Position numbers and translations under genes: made by a program. Shown here piece by piece: positions 27,464 to 35,576 of a stretch of 64,000 nucleotides of DNA. This DNA comes from Burkholderiaceae bacterium (lineage in GTDB: Bacteria > Pseudomonadota > Gammaproteobacteria > Burkholderiales > Rhodocyclaceae), in the NCBI GenBank assembly GCA_021738065.1, contig JAIPCT010000002.1:18910-82909 (forward strand), read 5' to 3'. Below the pieces are notes generated by a model. The model did not search any database. It worked only from the letters and a program-made list of their open reading frames with translations, and was not told the DNA's origin. Every line of letters begins with the position of its first letter. Positions within the stretch are counted from its first letter, which is position 1.

Positions 27464-28579
27464 TCAAAGCTCTCCCACGGAGAACAGGCGACGGTGCTCC
27501 TTCATCGAATAGCGGTCGGTCATTCCCGCGATGTAGTCAGCGGTGGCGCGGGCAAGGTTTCCATTCGCCGCCATCTCCTGATACTGCGGCGGCAAAAGGC
27601 GGGGGTTTTCGGTGAACGCCGCGAACAGATCGCGAATGATACGGCGCGCTTTGGCCGTCATTCGAAGCACTTCGTAGTGATGGTACAAATGCTCACGCAG
27701 GAAACCCTTGAGTTTCTGGTTCTCTTCCTGCATCGCATCCGTAAAGGCGATCAGCGCGGGTGCGGCATGGATATCGGCCAGGGTTAGCGGCGCAGCAGCC
27801 TGAATGCGCCGCGTCGATTCCGCAAGCAAGTCGGCTACCTGAGCGCCGATCATGCGGCGTATGGTTTCATGTACGCGCCGGCGCAGGGATATTTGCGGAA
27901 ACTCACGGTCGGCTTCCGTGGCATGTCGTGAAAACAGGCTGACCTGATCGAGTTGCTCCAGTGTCAGCAAGCCCGATCGCAGGCCGTCGTCGACATCATG
28001 GTTGTTGTAGGCAATTTCGTCGGCCAGATTGCATATCTGGGCCTCAAGCGATGGCCTGCGGTCCTCGATGAAGCGCTGCCCGAGATCACCGAGTTCCCTC
28101 GCTCGCGCCGGCGAGCAGTGCTTGAGTATTCCTTCGCGCGTTTCGAACATCAGATTGAGGCCGTCGAAAGCTCCATAACGCTCTTCAAGCCGATCAACGA
28201 TACGCAGGCTCTGACGGTTGTGCTCGAATCCGCCGTGCGCCTGCATGCACTCGTTGAGCGCCTCCTGGCCGGCATGCCCGAATGGTGTATGGCCCAGATC
28301 ATGGGCCAGGGCGATGGCTTCCGTCAGGTCGTCATTGAGGTTCAGCGCCCGCGCCACCGACCGGGCAACCTGGGCAACTTCGATACTGTGGGTAAGTCGG
28401 GTCCGAAACAGGTCACCTTCGTGATTGACGAAAACCTGAGTCTTGTATTCGAGGCGGCGAAACGCCGTGGAATGAACAATGCGGTCGCGGTCGCGCTGAA
28501 ATTCGCTGCGCGCCTTTGGGCGCGGCTCCGGCACAGCGCGACCTCGGCTGACGCCATCGCTTACCGCGTAGGACATCAT
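27464..28579 (-). CDS. dgt: Deoxyguanosinetriphosphate triphosphohydrolase-like HD protein
   Basis: Cleaves dNTPs to deoxynucleoside and triphosphate. 371 residues, the shorter dGTPase-like class usual in betaproteobacteria. HD-domain ligands are visible: His in [10 protein letters not shown], His-Asp in [17 protein letters not shown], and Asp in [15 protein letters not shown]-terminal [26 protein letters not shown] is the family's opening. Start MMSYAVSDG at 28579 sits one base after the aroB stop (TGA-A-ATG); the longer track ORF would overlap aroB. Third gene of aroK-aroB-dgt, a common betaproteobacterial order. Confidence 0.95.
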   Translation of the reverse strand: MMSYAVSDGVSRGRAVPEPRPKARSEFQRDRDRIVHSTAFRRLEYKTQVFVNHEGDLFRTRLTHSIEVAQVARSVARALNLNDDLTEAIALAHDLGHTPFGHAGQEALNECMQAHGGFEHNRQSLRIVDRLEERYGAFDGLNLMFETREGILKHCSPARARELGDLGQRFIEDRRPSLEAQICNLADEIAYNNHDVDDGLRSGLLTLEQLDQVSLFSRHATEADREFPQISLRRRVHETIRRMIGAQVADLLAESTRRIQAAAPLTLADIHAAPALIAFTDAMQEENQKLKGFLREHLYHHYEVLRMTAKARRIIRDLFAAFTENPRLLPPQYQEMAANGNLARATADYIAGMTDRYSMKEHRRLFSVGEL

Positions 28580-28580
28580 T

Positions 28581-29675
28581 TCACGCACGGCAGCACGATT
28601 CGATGGCAGCCACAACCTGGTTCTGGGGCGCATCGGCATGGGTAACGGCCTCGCCCAAGGACTTGAGTAGAACGAGGCGCAGCCTTCCCGCCACGACTTT
28701 CTTGTCATGAGACATCAGTTCGAGGTAGCGCACCGCGCCAAGTTTGGGGCCCTCGACTGGCAAGTTGGCGCGCTTGAACAGGCTGCGTATCCGATCGACT
28801 TCGGCCGCCGACAGCCACCCCAGGCGCTGCGATAGCTCAGCCGCCATCACGCTGCCGATGGCAACCGCTTCGCCGTGCAGGCAGACGCCGTAGCCGAGCC
28901 CCGTTTCGATGGCGTGGCCGAAGGTATGGCCGAGATTAAGCAAGGCCCGCCCACCGTCGCGCGCCGTTTCATATTCATCCGCGGCCACAACTTCTGCCTT
29001 GTTCATGCACGAGCGCTCAATGGCGTAGGCAAGGAGTTCGCCATCCTTTGCCAGTAGACCGTCCATATTGGTTTCGAGCCACTCGAGAAACGGCAGGTCG
29101 CGAATCAACCCATACTTGATGATCTCCGCCAATCCCGCGGACAACTCCCGGTCAGGTAGGGTTTTCAGCGTGTCCGTATCCGCCAGCACCAGTTTGGGCT
29201 GCCAGAAGGCGCCGATCATGTTCTTGCCGAACGGATGATTGATGCCGGTCTTGCCGCCCACCGATGAATCGACCTGCGACAGCAGCGTGGTGGGAATCTG
29301 GATAAAGGGGACGCCACGTTGAAACGTGGCGGCGGCGAAACCCGCCAGATCGCCGATCACCCCACCGCCCAAGGCCAACACGGAAGTGCCTCGATCGCAG
29401 CGATGCGTAAGCATGGCGTCATAGATCAGATTGAGTGACTCCCAGTTCTTGTGCGCTTCGCCATCGGGGAGAATGATCGGCGTAATGCCAACGCCGACTT
29501 TTTCGAGCGCATTGGCCAAGGTCTCAAGATACAAGTCGGCAAGCTTTACATTCGTCACCAGCGCGACGCGTTTTGTCTGCAGCATGGGAAGCACAAGGCC
29601 GGTCTGGGACAGCAATCCTTCACCGATCAGGATTGGATAACTACGCTCGGCGAGCGAGACATTCAGGCGACGCAT
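28581..29675 (-). CDS. aroB: 3-dehydroquinate synthase
   Basis: Second step of the shikimate pathway: DAHP to 3-dehydroquinate, NAD- and metal-dependent, cytoplasmic. 364 residues, standard length. Signature segments: PDGEAHKN near 74, [19 protein letters not shown] near 107, [20 protein letters not shown], and the metal ligands in [11 protein letters not shown] and HGEAVAIG. Overlaps the aroK 3' end by 13 bases, so translation is likely coupled. The segment [11 protein letters not shown] near 60-70 carries motif copy 6, in place of the usual more variable strand before LPDGE. Confidence 0.98.
   Translation of the reverse strand: MRRLNVSLAERSYPILIGEGLLSQTGLVLPMLQTKRVALVTNVKLADLYLETLANALEKVGVGITPIILPDGEAHKNWESLNLIYDAMLTHRCDRGTSVLALGGGVIGDLAGFAAATFQRGVPFIQIPTTLLSQVDSSVGGKTGINHPFGKNMIGAFWQPKLVLADTDTLKTLPDRELSAGLAEIIKYGLIRDLPFLEWLETNMDGLLAKDGELLAYAIERSCMNKAEVVAADEYETARDGGRALLNLGHTFGHAIETGLGYGVCLHGEAVAIGSVMAAELSQRLGWLSAAEVDRIRSLFKRANLPVEGPKLGAVRYLELMSHDKKVVAGRLRLVLLKSLGEAVTHADAPQNQVVAAIESCCRA
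29476..29501 (-). repeat. Dispersed 26-base motif, copy 6 (in aroB)
   Basis: AAAGTCGGCG, TTGGCA, TT, ACGCCGAT. Encodes KVGVGITPI. It shares a 17-base stretch including the preceding GCTCGAAA with copy 1 in icmF, so similarity extends upstream of the core. Confidence 0.6.
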
Positions 29676-30190
29676 TGCTTTTGCAACTCCCTTTCCACCA
29701 GTTTCACCAAGTGAAGAATGCTGCCACCGGCACTGTGAATAACCACGTTTGCCACCTCGCGATAGAGTGGGTCACGCGCCGCAAACAATTCGTCGAGTTT
29801 TTTCATAGGATCGCTAACCTGCAACAGCGGCCGGTTCGGATCAAGGCGGGTGCGTTCGAACAGCAGATTGGGTCCTACGTGCAGATAGACCACCGTACCT
29901 CCTTGCCTGAGCGCCGCACGATTCTCAGGACGCAACACGGCACCCCCGCCTGTAGCCACCACCAGATTGGATTCATTGGCCAACTCGGCAATCACTTTGG
30001 TCTCGCGATCACGAAAACCCTGTTCGCCTTCGATGTCGAAAATCAGCGGAATCCTGACGCCGGTGCGCGCTTCGATTTCGTGATCGGCATCAATGAACGA
30101 GCGCCCCAGTCGCCGTGCCAGATGGCGGCCGACCGTGGTCTTTCCGGCACCAGGCATTCCAACCAGAAAAATGTTGTTCTTTGTGATCAC
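29663..30190 (-). CDS. aroK: Shikimate kinase
   Basis: ATP-dependent phosphorylation of shikimate. 175 residues if translation begins at the GTG at 30190 ([21 protein letters not shown]), close to the family's usual 173; the track ORF starts 21 bases earlier at a TTG. Walker [12 protein letters not shown] near 11-21, substrate-binding [16 protein letters not shown], and [11 protein letters not shown]; lid region near [18 protein letters not shown] at 30200-30205 could be a -10 giving a very short leader. First gene of aroK-aroB-dgt, just after the terminator of the pil operon. Confidence 0.95.
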   Translation of the reverse strand: MITKNNIFLVGMPGAGKTTVGRHLARRLGRSFIDADHEIEARTGVRIPLIFDIEGEQGFRDRETKVIAELANESNLVVATGGGAVLRPENRAALRQGGTVVYLHVGPNLLFERTRLDPNRPLLQVSDPMKKLDELFAARDPLYREVANVVIHSAGGSILHLVKLVERELQKQCVA

Positions 30191-30211
30191 GATCGAATTG
30201 TAGCAGCGCAA

Positions 30212-30241
30212 TAAACAAGGGCTGGCTCACGCCAGCCCCTT
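30212..30241 (-). terminator. Intrinsic terminator of the pilMNOPQ operon
   Basis: Stem GGGCTGGC / GCCAGCCC (30219-30226 and 30231-30238), perfect over 8 bases with a 4-base loop, followed on the minus strand by TTGTTTAT. Lies 23 bases after the pilQ stop and separates it from aroK. Confidence 0.8.
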
Positions 30242-30260
30242 TTCGACGCATCGCAGCGGG

Positions 30261-32486
30261 CTACCGTTGAGCCAAGGCCTCGCTGACAATGCGCGGCGTG
30301 ATGAAGACCAGCAACTCGCTGCGCGATATGCTCTTCTGCGTTGTCTTGAACAGGAAGCCGACATAGGGCAGGTCGCCAAGGAAAGGCACACGGTCCTGAG
30401 TTTGAATATCGGACTCGCGCGCAAAACCGCCGATCACCACGGTACCTCCGTTCTCGACAATTACGTTGGTGGTAACGGTGTTGAGGTCAAGGCTTCCCGT
30501 CGAGGCATTGGTGATGGTACTTTTCGCAATATTCAGTTCAAGACTGATGCGATTGTCGGGATTCACCGAAGGCGTGACACCGAGGGTCAATGGTGCCGAA
30601 AAAGTCTGGTAGATCGGCAATCCTGTCTGTGCATTGACCCCGGTAAGAATGGTTACCTGTTGCGTATTGTTGATTCTTGCGGCTTTGCGGTTCAGGGTAA
30701 GCACTCTCGGCGAGGAAATGGTCTTGTTCCGCGAATCGTTCTCTGCCGCCTGCAATTCCAGCGAAAGGACTTTGGTGGCGGCGGCGTTGAACAGCATCAA
30801 GCCGAAATTTCCGGCGCCCGCCAAGTTATAACTTGGTCGGAATATCACCGGTGAAGTCGTCAGGGAAGGAGCCGCCGCGCTGCCGAAAACATCGACGTTG
30901 CCAGTCGCAAGCAGGTTGTTCGGCGAGGCACTCAAAGCCGCCCGTGTCGTGGTGCCGGGAATGCGATAGCCTCCATTCGTCGTCATATTGCCCACCGTCA
31001 TGCGCACACCCAGCGAGTTGGCAAACCCGGTGGAGGCTTCGACAATCCGGGCTTCGATCATCACCTGCTTGGGCGGTACATCGACATTGCGGATAACTTC
31101 CCGGATAGCTTCGATTACGCCGGACGTATCACGTACAAACACCTGATTAGTGGCATCGTGAATCGATATTCCGCCGCGCGAACTCAGCATGCCCTTGGTC
31201 GAACCACCGGCGGCGGCGGCGGGGCCTGCGGCAGCCGGCGCGTCCGCTGCAGGGGCTGCTGCTGTCGCACCTGTCGGCGCCGCAGTGGCAAAACTGCTGT
31301 TCACCAGCGCAACAAGATCCGCGGCCTTGACATAATTGAGCTTGAAGGTTTCTGAAACCAGCGGGGCGATATCGTTTGCCCGCGTCAGTTCATCCGCCGT
31401 GTCTTGATCGCGCTTTTGCAGGACCGCTCGATCGCCGAACAAAATGATGTCGTTGCGCACCCGCATTCCAGCATTGACCTGCGCCATGATTATTTCCAGG
31501 GCCTGGTCATAGGGAATATTGTCAAGGTTTGCCGTCACCAACCTACCGTTCAGCGACGGATCAACCAGCACGTTCTTGCCCGAAATATCCGCGAGCGTGC
31601 GCAAGACCATGGTTGCGTCCGCGCTGAAAAAATTGATCGAAATCTTCTGACCTTGCTGCCCGGTCTGTACCAGCTTGTTCGCTTCGTCGGCGGGTATCGG
31701 TTTGACTTCGATGGTCAGTTGGTTGTTCGCCAAGTGCGCTTGATGAAACCAGCGGCCCCGAGCGGCGATTTCCAGGCGGGTCAAATCGCCCATGGCGCGC
31801 GAAGTAATCGAATTCACCGGGGTTGCGAAATCATTGACGTCACGCCGGTTCTGCAAACGCTCGGGCAGTTCCACGTCGCGCAATTCAACGGTAAGGCCCG
31901 TCCCTGTGCGCTTGATGTCGATCGGTACGGTGCCATCCGTCAGATCGACCAAAATGGAAGCCTGACCGTCTTCGCCCCGACGGAACACGATATCGCGAAT
32001 GGCGGCTGATATTTCAGACTGCGGCTTCGCCGTACCTGCCTTGGCCATCGGCGTCGGCTGATAGACGCTTGGTGCAGGTTCCTGGTTCGCCTGGACACCT
32101 TGCGCCTGCAGTTTGATGAAAAGGACATCACCGGCGATTTCAGTTGAAAATTTTGTCGGACGATAAAGGTTCAGCACCAACCGCGTCAGCTTGTCGGTTT
32201 GCACCAGATTCAAACTCTTTAGATCGCCTTCGGTGATCTGCCGCGAATTCTGGCCGGATTGATTGTCGGTGTCGGGAAAATCAATCACCACACGAGGCGG
32301 TTCCACAACACTCCAGTTACCAGGCAGATTCTTCAAAGGCGAGGCCATCTGAACCTTGAGCAGAACCTGATCGCCATCTCGCCTGACCTGAATCTGTTTA
32401 ATGGAGTTTTCGGCCGCAATCGTTGCTCCCGACAAGCCAAACCATAAGCCCGCCATTGCAACTGCGGCTGCGTAGAAATGTTTCAT
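30261..32486 (-). CDS. pilQ: Type IV pilus outer-membrane secretin PilQ
   Basis: Forms the outer-membrane pore through which the pilus passes. 741 residues from ATG 32486, with AGGAGG seven bases upstream. Signal peptide MKHFYAAAVAMAGLWFGLSGATIAA; two AMIN-type N-terminal regions about 30-265 that bind peptidoglycan (VVIDFPDTDNQ, DVELPERL); secretin N domains about 280-430; an Ala/Pro-rich linker near 425-460; then the secretin barrel (PPKQVMIEARIVEAS near 510, VENGGTVVIGG, PFLGDLPYVGFLFK, LLVFITPRIV at the end). ATGA overlap with pilP. Last gene of pilMNOPQ. PilQ also serves DNA uptake in transformable bacteria. Confidence 0.97.
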   Translation of the reverse strand: MKHFYAAAVAMAGLWFGLSGATIAAENSIKQIQVRRDGDQVLLKVQMASPLKNLPGNWSVVEPPRVVIDFPDTDNQSGQNSRQITEGDLKSLNLVQTDKLTRLVLNLYRPTKFSTEIAGDVLFIKLQAQGVQANQEPAPSVYQPTPMAKAGTAKPQSEISAAIRDIVFRRGEDGQASILVDLTDGTVPIDIKRTGTGLTVELRDVELPERLQNRRDVNDFATPVNSITSRAMGDLTRLEIAARGRWFHQAHLANNQLTIEVKPIPADEANKLVQTGQQGQKISINFFSADATMVLRTLADISGKNVLVDPSLNGRLVTANLDNIPYDQALEIIMAQVNAGMRVRNDIILFGDRAVLQKRDQDTADELTRANDIAPLVSETFKLNYVKAADLVALVNSSFATAAPTGATAAAPAADAPAAAGPAAAAGGSTKGMLSSRGGISIHDATNQVFVRDTSGVIEAIREVIRNVDVPPKQVMIEARIVEASTGFANSLGVRMTVGNMTTNGGYRIPGTTTRAALSASPNNLLATGNVDVFGSAAAPSLTTSPVIFRPSYNLAGAGNFGLMLFNAAATKVLSLELQAAENDSRNKTISSPRVLTLNRKAARINNTQQVTILTGVNAQTGLPIYQTFSAPLTLGVTPSVNPDNRISLELNIAKSTITNASTGSLDLNTVTTNVIVENGGTVVIGGFARESDIQTQDRVPFLGDLPYVGFLFKTTQKSISRSELLVFITPRIVSEALAQR

Positions 32487-33007
32487 TGACTTCCTCCTTC
32501 TTTCGGCACCAAGAGCGTCCGTTCCTGCTGAACCCATACGCCGTTCGTATCCTTGGCCGATTCGAGCACCGTGACACCTTCTTTGGCAATTGCCGTGATC
32601 TTTCCGAAGTTGCGGCCCATGTATTCGCCAATACGCACGTGCTTTGGCTTGTTTGGTGCCGGCGTCTCGATCAGTGCATAGGGCACTGTTCCCGCCGTGA
32701 TGATGCCGATAACCTTGAGGTCTTCGATAGGAAATATTTCCAGGGGCTGCTGGGGTCGAGTCCGATCCGGCGCGGTCTTGTCCGAAGCCACCTCCTGGGT
32801 GATGATCTTTCCGGGGGCAAAGGGTGGCGTCAAGTCCTCGGTTTCATAAGCGACCACCGGGAAAGCAGTAATCTCGGGCAATGGAGCGACCTTGCCTTTC
32901 ATGGTTTTTGCCTCTTCGCGCATCCACTCCCGAAGATCCTGGTGATCTTCGCCGGCGCAGCCCATTAGCCACAGCGGTATGAGGCAGACAAGCCAGCTAA
33001 GCCTCAT
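32483..33007 (-). CDS. pilP: Type IV pilus inner-membrane lipoprotein PilP
   Basis: Lipoprotein that links the PilMNO platform to the PilQ secretin. 174 residues with lipobox LWLMGC near residues 12-17, so Cys17 is the likely lipidated residue. The C-terminal beta domain includes the conserved PLEIFPIEDLKVIGII and the segment PNKPKHVRIGEYMGRNFGKITAI. Shares ATGA overlaps with pilO upstream and pilQ downstream, so translation of all five genes is probably coupled. Confidence 0.96.
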   Translation of the reverse strand: MRLSWLVCLIPLWLMGCAGEDHQDLREWMREEAKTMKGKVAPLPEITAFPVVAYETEDLTPPFAPGKIITQEVASDKTAPDRTRPQQPLEIFPIEDLKVIGIITAGTVPYALIETPAPNKPKHVRIGEYMGRNFGKITAIAKEGVTVLESAKDTNGVWVQQERTLLVPKEGGSQ

Positions 33008-33756
33008 TTTTTGCCTTTCTTGGCTTGCTTCTTCTGACTGGCCAATTCGGTGTCATCGAGATAGCGAAAGGTTTTGGCAGTCGTTTTCAACGACATGCTC
33101 CCGTTTGCATTCATGCTCAAATTGATATCGTTCAAGGTGACAATACGCGGCAACTTGGCAATATCACCGGTAAATGCCCCGATGTCGTGATAACTGCCAG
33201 TGAGATTGAGCGTAATCGGCACTTCGGCATAGAACTCCCGCGGTGCCTCACCCTCCGGCTTGAAGAACTCAACCGCCAAACCCCTGGCCTGTGCCGCCTT
33301 GTTGATGTCGACCAGCATGTCACCCATCTCGGCTTTATTGGGCAATTGCTTTAACAGAGCGCCGAAAGAGCGATCGATCTCCGCCAGTTGTCTGCGGTAT
33401 TCATCGAGATTGACGGCCTGTTGCTTCTTTTTGCGCCATTCTTCCTTGTGCGTAGCTTCCTGATTCCGCATCGCCTCCAGTTCCTCGAGCTGAACGCTCC
33501 AGCCAATGGCACCAAAACCCCAGGCGGCGGCGATCAAAGCGGCAAACAAGCCGATCAGTATGACTATTCTTGGAGCAAGCGGCCACAGCCCCGGATCCTT
33601 TGGATCGAGAGTCTTGAAATCCGTCGCCAGTTGTTGAAAATCGATCAGTGGCGGCTTTGGCGCGGCGGGCTCCTCTTTGACAGCCTGCTTTTCAGCCATT
33701 CGTTCGGCAGCTGTCTTTCGCTTGAACAACGAGGAGAGAGAGGGCAGCTTCATCAT
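33004..33756 (-). CDS. pilO: Type IV pilus assembly protein PilO
   Basis: Inner-membrane alignment protein that dimerises with PilN. 250 residues: a cytoplasmic N-terminus, one membrane helix about 66-88 (RIVILIGLFAALIAAAWGFG), a coiled-coil stretch rich in Glu and Lys (EELEAMRNQEATHKEEWRKKK), then the periplasmic ferredoxin-like fold including FKPEGEAPREFYAEVPITLNL. The C-terminus is lysine-rich (KKQAKKGKK). The cytoplasmic N-terminus is longer than in Pseudomonas PilO. ATGA overlaps on both sides. Confidence 0.95.
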   Translation of the reverse strand: MMKLPSLSSLFKRKTAAERMAEKQAVKEEPAAPKPPLIDFQQLATDFKTLDPKDPGLWPLAPRIVILIGLFAALIAAAWGFGAIGWSVQLEELEAMRNQEATHKEEWRKKKQQAVNLDEYRRQLAEIDRSFGALLKQLPNKAEMGDMLVDINKAAQARGLAVEFFKPEGEAPREFYAEVPITLNLTGSYHDIGAFTGDIAKLPRIVTLNDINLSMNANGSMSLKTTAKTFRYLDDTELASQKKQAKKGKK

Positions 33757-34319
33757 TTCTTCCCCGGTGCTGTCGCCGTCTGGCGAGTAATCATCGTGGT
33801 AATGCTGAATGCGTTCAAGCGCCGATTGCGCACCGACTCGGCCTTGGTTTCGATCAGGGTCGAGCGTTCAAGCAGAGGCGACTCGTCAAGATTGTTCATC
33901 AAGGTGGTGATCCGCGCGTTCGACTGAGCGTAGCCAGTAATCGCGATTTTCTGACCTGTCTGTCCAAGAGTTCGCAGGTAGATTCCCTCCGGTACCTGCT
34001 TGGCCAATTCGTTGAACAGGTGCACCATTTCCGTTCGATTGGCCTGCAGTGCCTCGATAACCCGCTTGCGGGCCAGAAGCGCATCAGTCTGGGCTTGAAT
34101 AACCTTGATCTCGCTGATCTCCTTGTCCAGACTGGCGATTTCGCGCTTCAGAAACGCGTTCTTTTCGTTCTGTACGTCGATCTCCCTATTTATCACCGAG
34201 AAACCCAGGAACCAGATGACTGCGGCCAGCACCGACACCAATCCAAGCAGTACATAGAACTGCTGACGCCGTCCCTTGCGCTTTTCCTCACGATGAGGAA
34301 GAAGGTTGATCCGGATCAT
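33753..34319 (-). CDS. pilN: Type IV pilus assembly protein PilN
   Basis: Inner-membrane partner of PilO; its short N-terminal tail docks into PilM. The tail MIRINLLPHREEKRK is the conserved PilM-binding INLLP motif. One membrane helix about 22-43 (FYVLLGLVSVLAAVIWFLGF), a coiled-coil segment, then a periplasmic domain with YLRTLGQTGQKIAITGYAQSNARI. 188 residues, normal length. ATGA overlap with pilM. Confidence 0.96.
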   Translation of the reverse strand: MIRINLLPHREEKRKGRRQQFYVLLGLVSVLAAVIWFLGFSVINREIDVQNEKNAFLKREIASLDKEISEIKVIQAQTDALLARKRVIEALQANRTEMVHLFNELAKQVPEGIYLRTLGQTGQKIAITGYAQSNARITTLMNNLDESPLLERSTLIETKAESVRNRRLNAFSITTMITRQTATAPGKK

Positions 34320-35407
34320 TGATCAAATCTCCTGAGCGCCAGCCCGCAAGCCACCATCAAGGAAGGCGCATCGGCTGCCAGCTGTTTGGCCCGAATGCGC
34401 GGAGACAGCGCCATACCGGCGAACGGATCGGCCAGCAGGGTGTTGACGTTGGTGCGTTCGCCGACCAGTTCGGCAACGCCGGGAATCAACACCGAACCGC
34501 CGGCCAATATGATGTGATGTACCTCGTTGTGCGGCGTCGAAGTAAAGAAGAATTGCAAGGCTCGCGCGACTTCCTGCGCCATGTTTTCAATGAAGGGATG
34601 AAGAATTTCAGCTTCGTAATTGTCCGGCGGCGTACCCGAGCGCTTCAGATTTTCGGCTTCATCCGGTCCCATTCCATAGGCGCGCATGATTTCATCGGTG
34701 AGTTGCGAACCGCCGAAAGCCTGTTCGCGGGCATAGAGCTGCTCGTCGTCCTTCATGATGGCGACCTTCATCGCCGAGGCGCCGACGTCCACCAGAGCAA
34801 CGATCTGCCCCTTGCCCTCCTGGGGAAGCTGCTTGGTCACCAACTCGTACGCCGCCTGAATTGCATAGGACTCGACATCCATGATCACAGGCTTGAGCTC
34901 TGCGACTTCGGCTGCCGCGACCCGATCTTCGACCTTTTCCTTGCGCGATGCAGCGAGCAGCACTTCGACATCGTCGGGACTCGATGGTGCCGGCCCTATC
35001 ACCTGAAAATCGAGATTGACTTCTTCCAGCGCAAAGGGGATGTACTGATTGGCCTCGGACTCGACCTGAATCTCCATTTCCTGCTCTCGCAGGGCCGCCG
35101 GCAAAGTAATCTTTTTGGTAATTACCGCCGATGTCGGCAGCGCCATGGCGACAAAGCGCGTGGTGGTACCCAATCGCTTCCAGCAACGCTTCAGCGTTTC
35201 CGCCACCGCCTCGAGCGACGCGAAATTTCCATCGAGCACCGCATCGTTCGGCAACGGCTCAATGGCGTAGCGCTCGACCTGCGGCTGCCCCTTGCCGGCG
35301 TCAACCAGTTCGACCATCTTTACCGCAGTCGCGCTGATATCCACGCCGATGAGCGGACGCAGCTTCGGGTTAAAGATCGACTTCAGTGCCGAGACATCGA
35401 TCTGCAA
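34316..35407 (-). CDS. pilM: Type IV pilus actin-like ATPase-fold protein PilM
   Basis: Cytoplasmic actin-like protein that binds ATP and the PilN tail. 363 residues. The actin/FtsA fold shows GVDISATAVKMVEL near 20, VALVDVGASAMKVAIMK near 200 and ILAGGSVLIPGVAELVGERT near 300. The start is a TTG at 35407: AAGGA lies seven bases upstream and no ATG or GTG fits the conserved N-terminus. First gene of pilMNOPQ, divergent from mrcA, as in many beta- and gammaproteobacteria. Confidence 0.96.
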   Translation of the reverse strand: MQIDVSALKSIFNPKLRPLIGVDISATAVKMVELVDAGKGQPQVERYAIEPLPNDAVLDGNFASLEAVAETLKRCWKRLGTTTRFVAMALPTSAVITKKITLPAALREQEMEIQVESEANQYIPFALEEVNLDFQVIGPAPSSPDDVEVLLAASRKEKVEDRVAAAEVAELKPVIMDVESYAIQAAYELVTKQLPQEGKGQIVALVDVGASAMKVAIMKDDEQLYAREQAFGGSQLTDEIMRAYGMGPDEAENLKRSGTPPDNYEAEILHPFIENMAQEVARALQFFFTSTPHNEVHHIILAGGSVLIPGVAELVGERTNVNTLLADPFAGMALSPRIRAKQLAADAPSLMVACGLALRRFDQ

Positions 35408-35461
35408 AGGATTTTCCTTTAAAAATAGTGCGTTACAAGCTATACAGATAATTCACTTCAG

Positions 35462-35490
35462 ATGCTAGCAGCAACTATATCGACTGTAAA
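35462..35490 (-). promoter_or_regulatory. Probable sigma-70 promoter of pilMNOPQ
   Basis: TTTACA (-35, 35485-35490) and TAGCAT (-10, 35462-35467) on the minus strand, 17 bases apart, in AT-rich DNA. Predicted leader to the pilM TTG is about 48 bases. Confidence 0.5.
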
Positions 35491-35539
35491 GCAAAATTAT
35501 CAGGAATAGGCATCGGCGGCGTGTCTCCAGCACCACAGC

Positions 35540-35545
35540 TATAAT
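35540..35545 (+). promoter_or_regulatory. Possible -10 element of mrcA
   Basis: Perfect TATAAT 31 bases before the mrcA GTG start. No good -35 is visible at 16-18 bases, so this is tentative. Confidence 0.4.
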
Positions 35546-35576
35546 TCGTCGCGCTACCTTCCGTCTCCTTCCATCC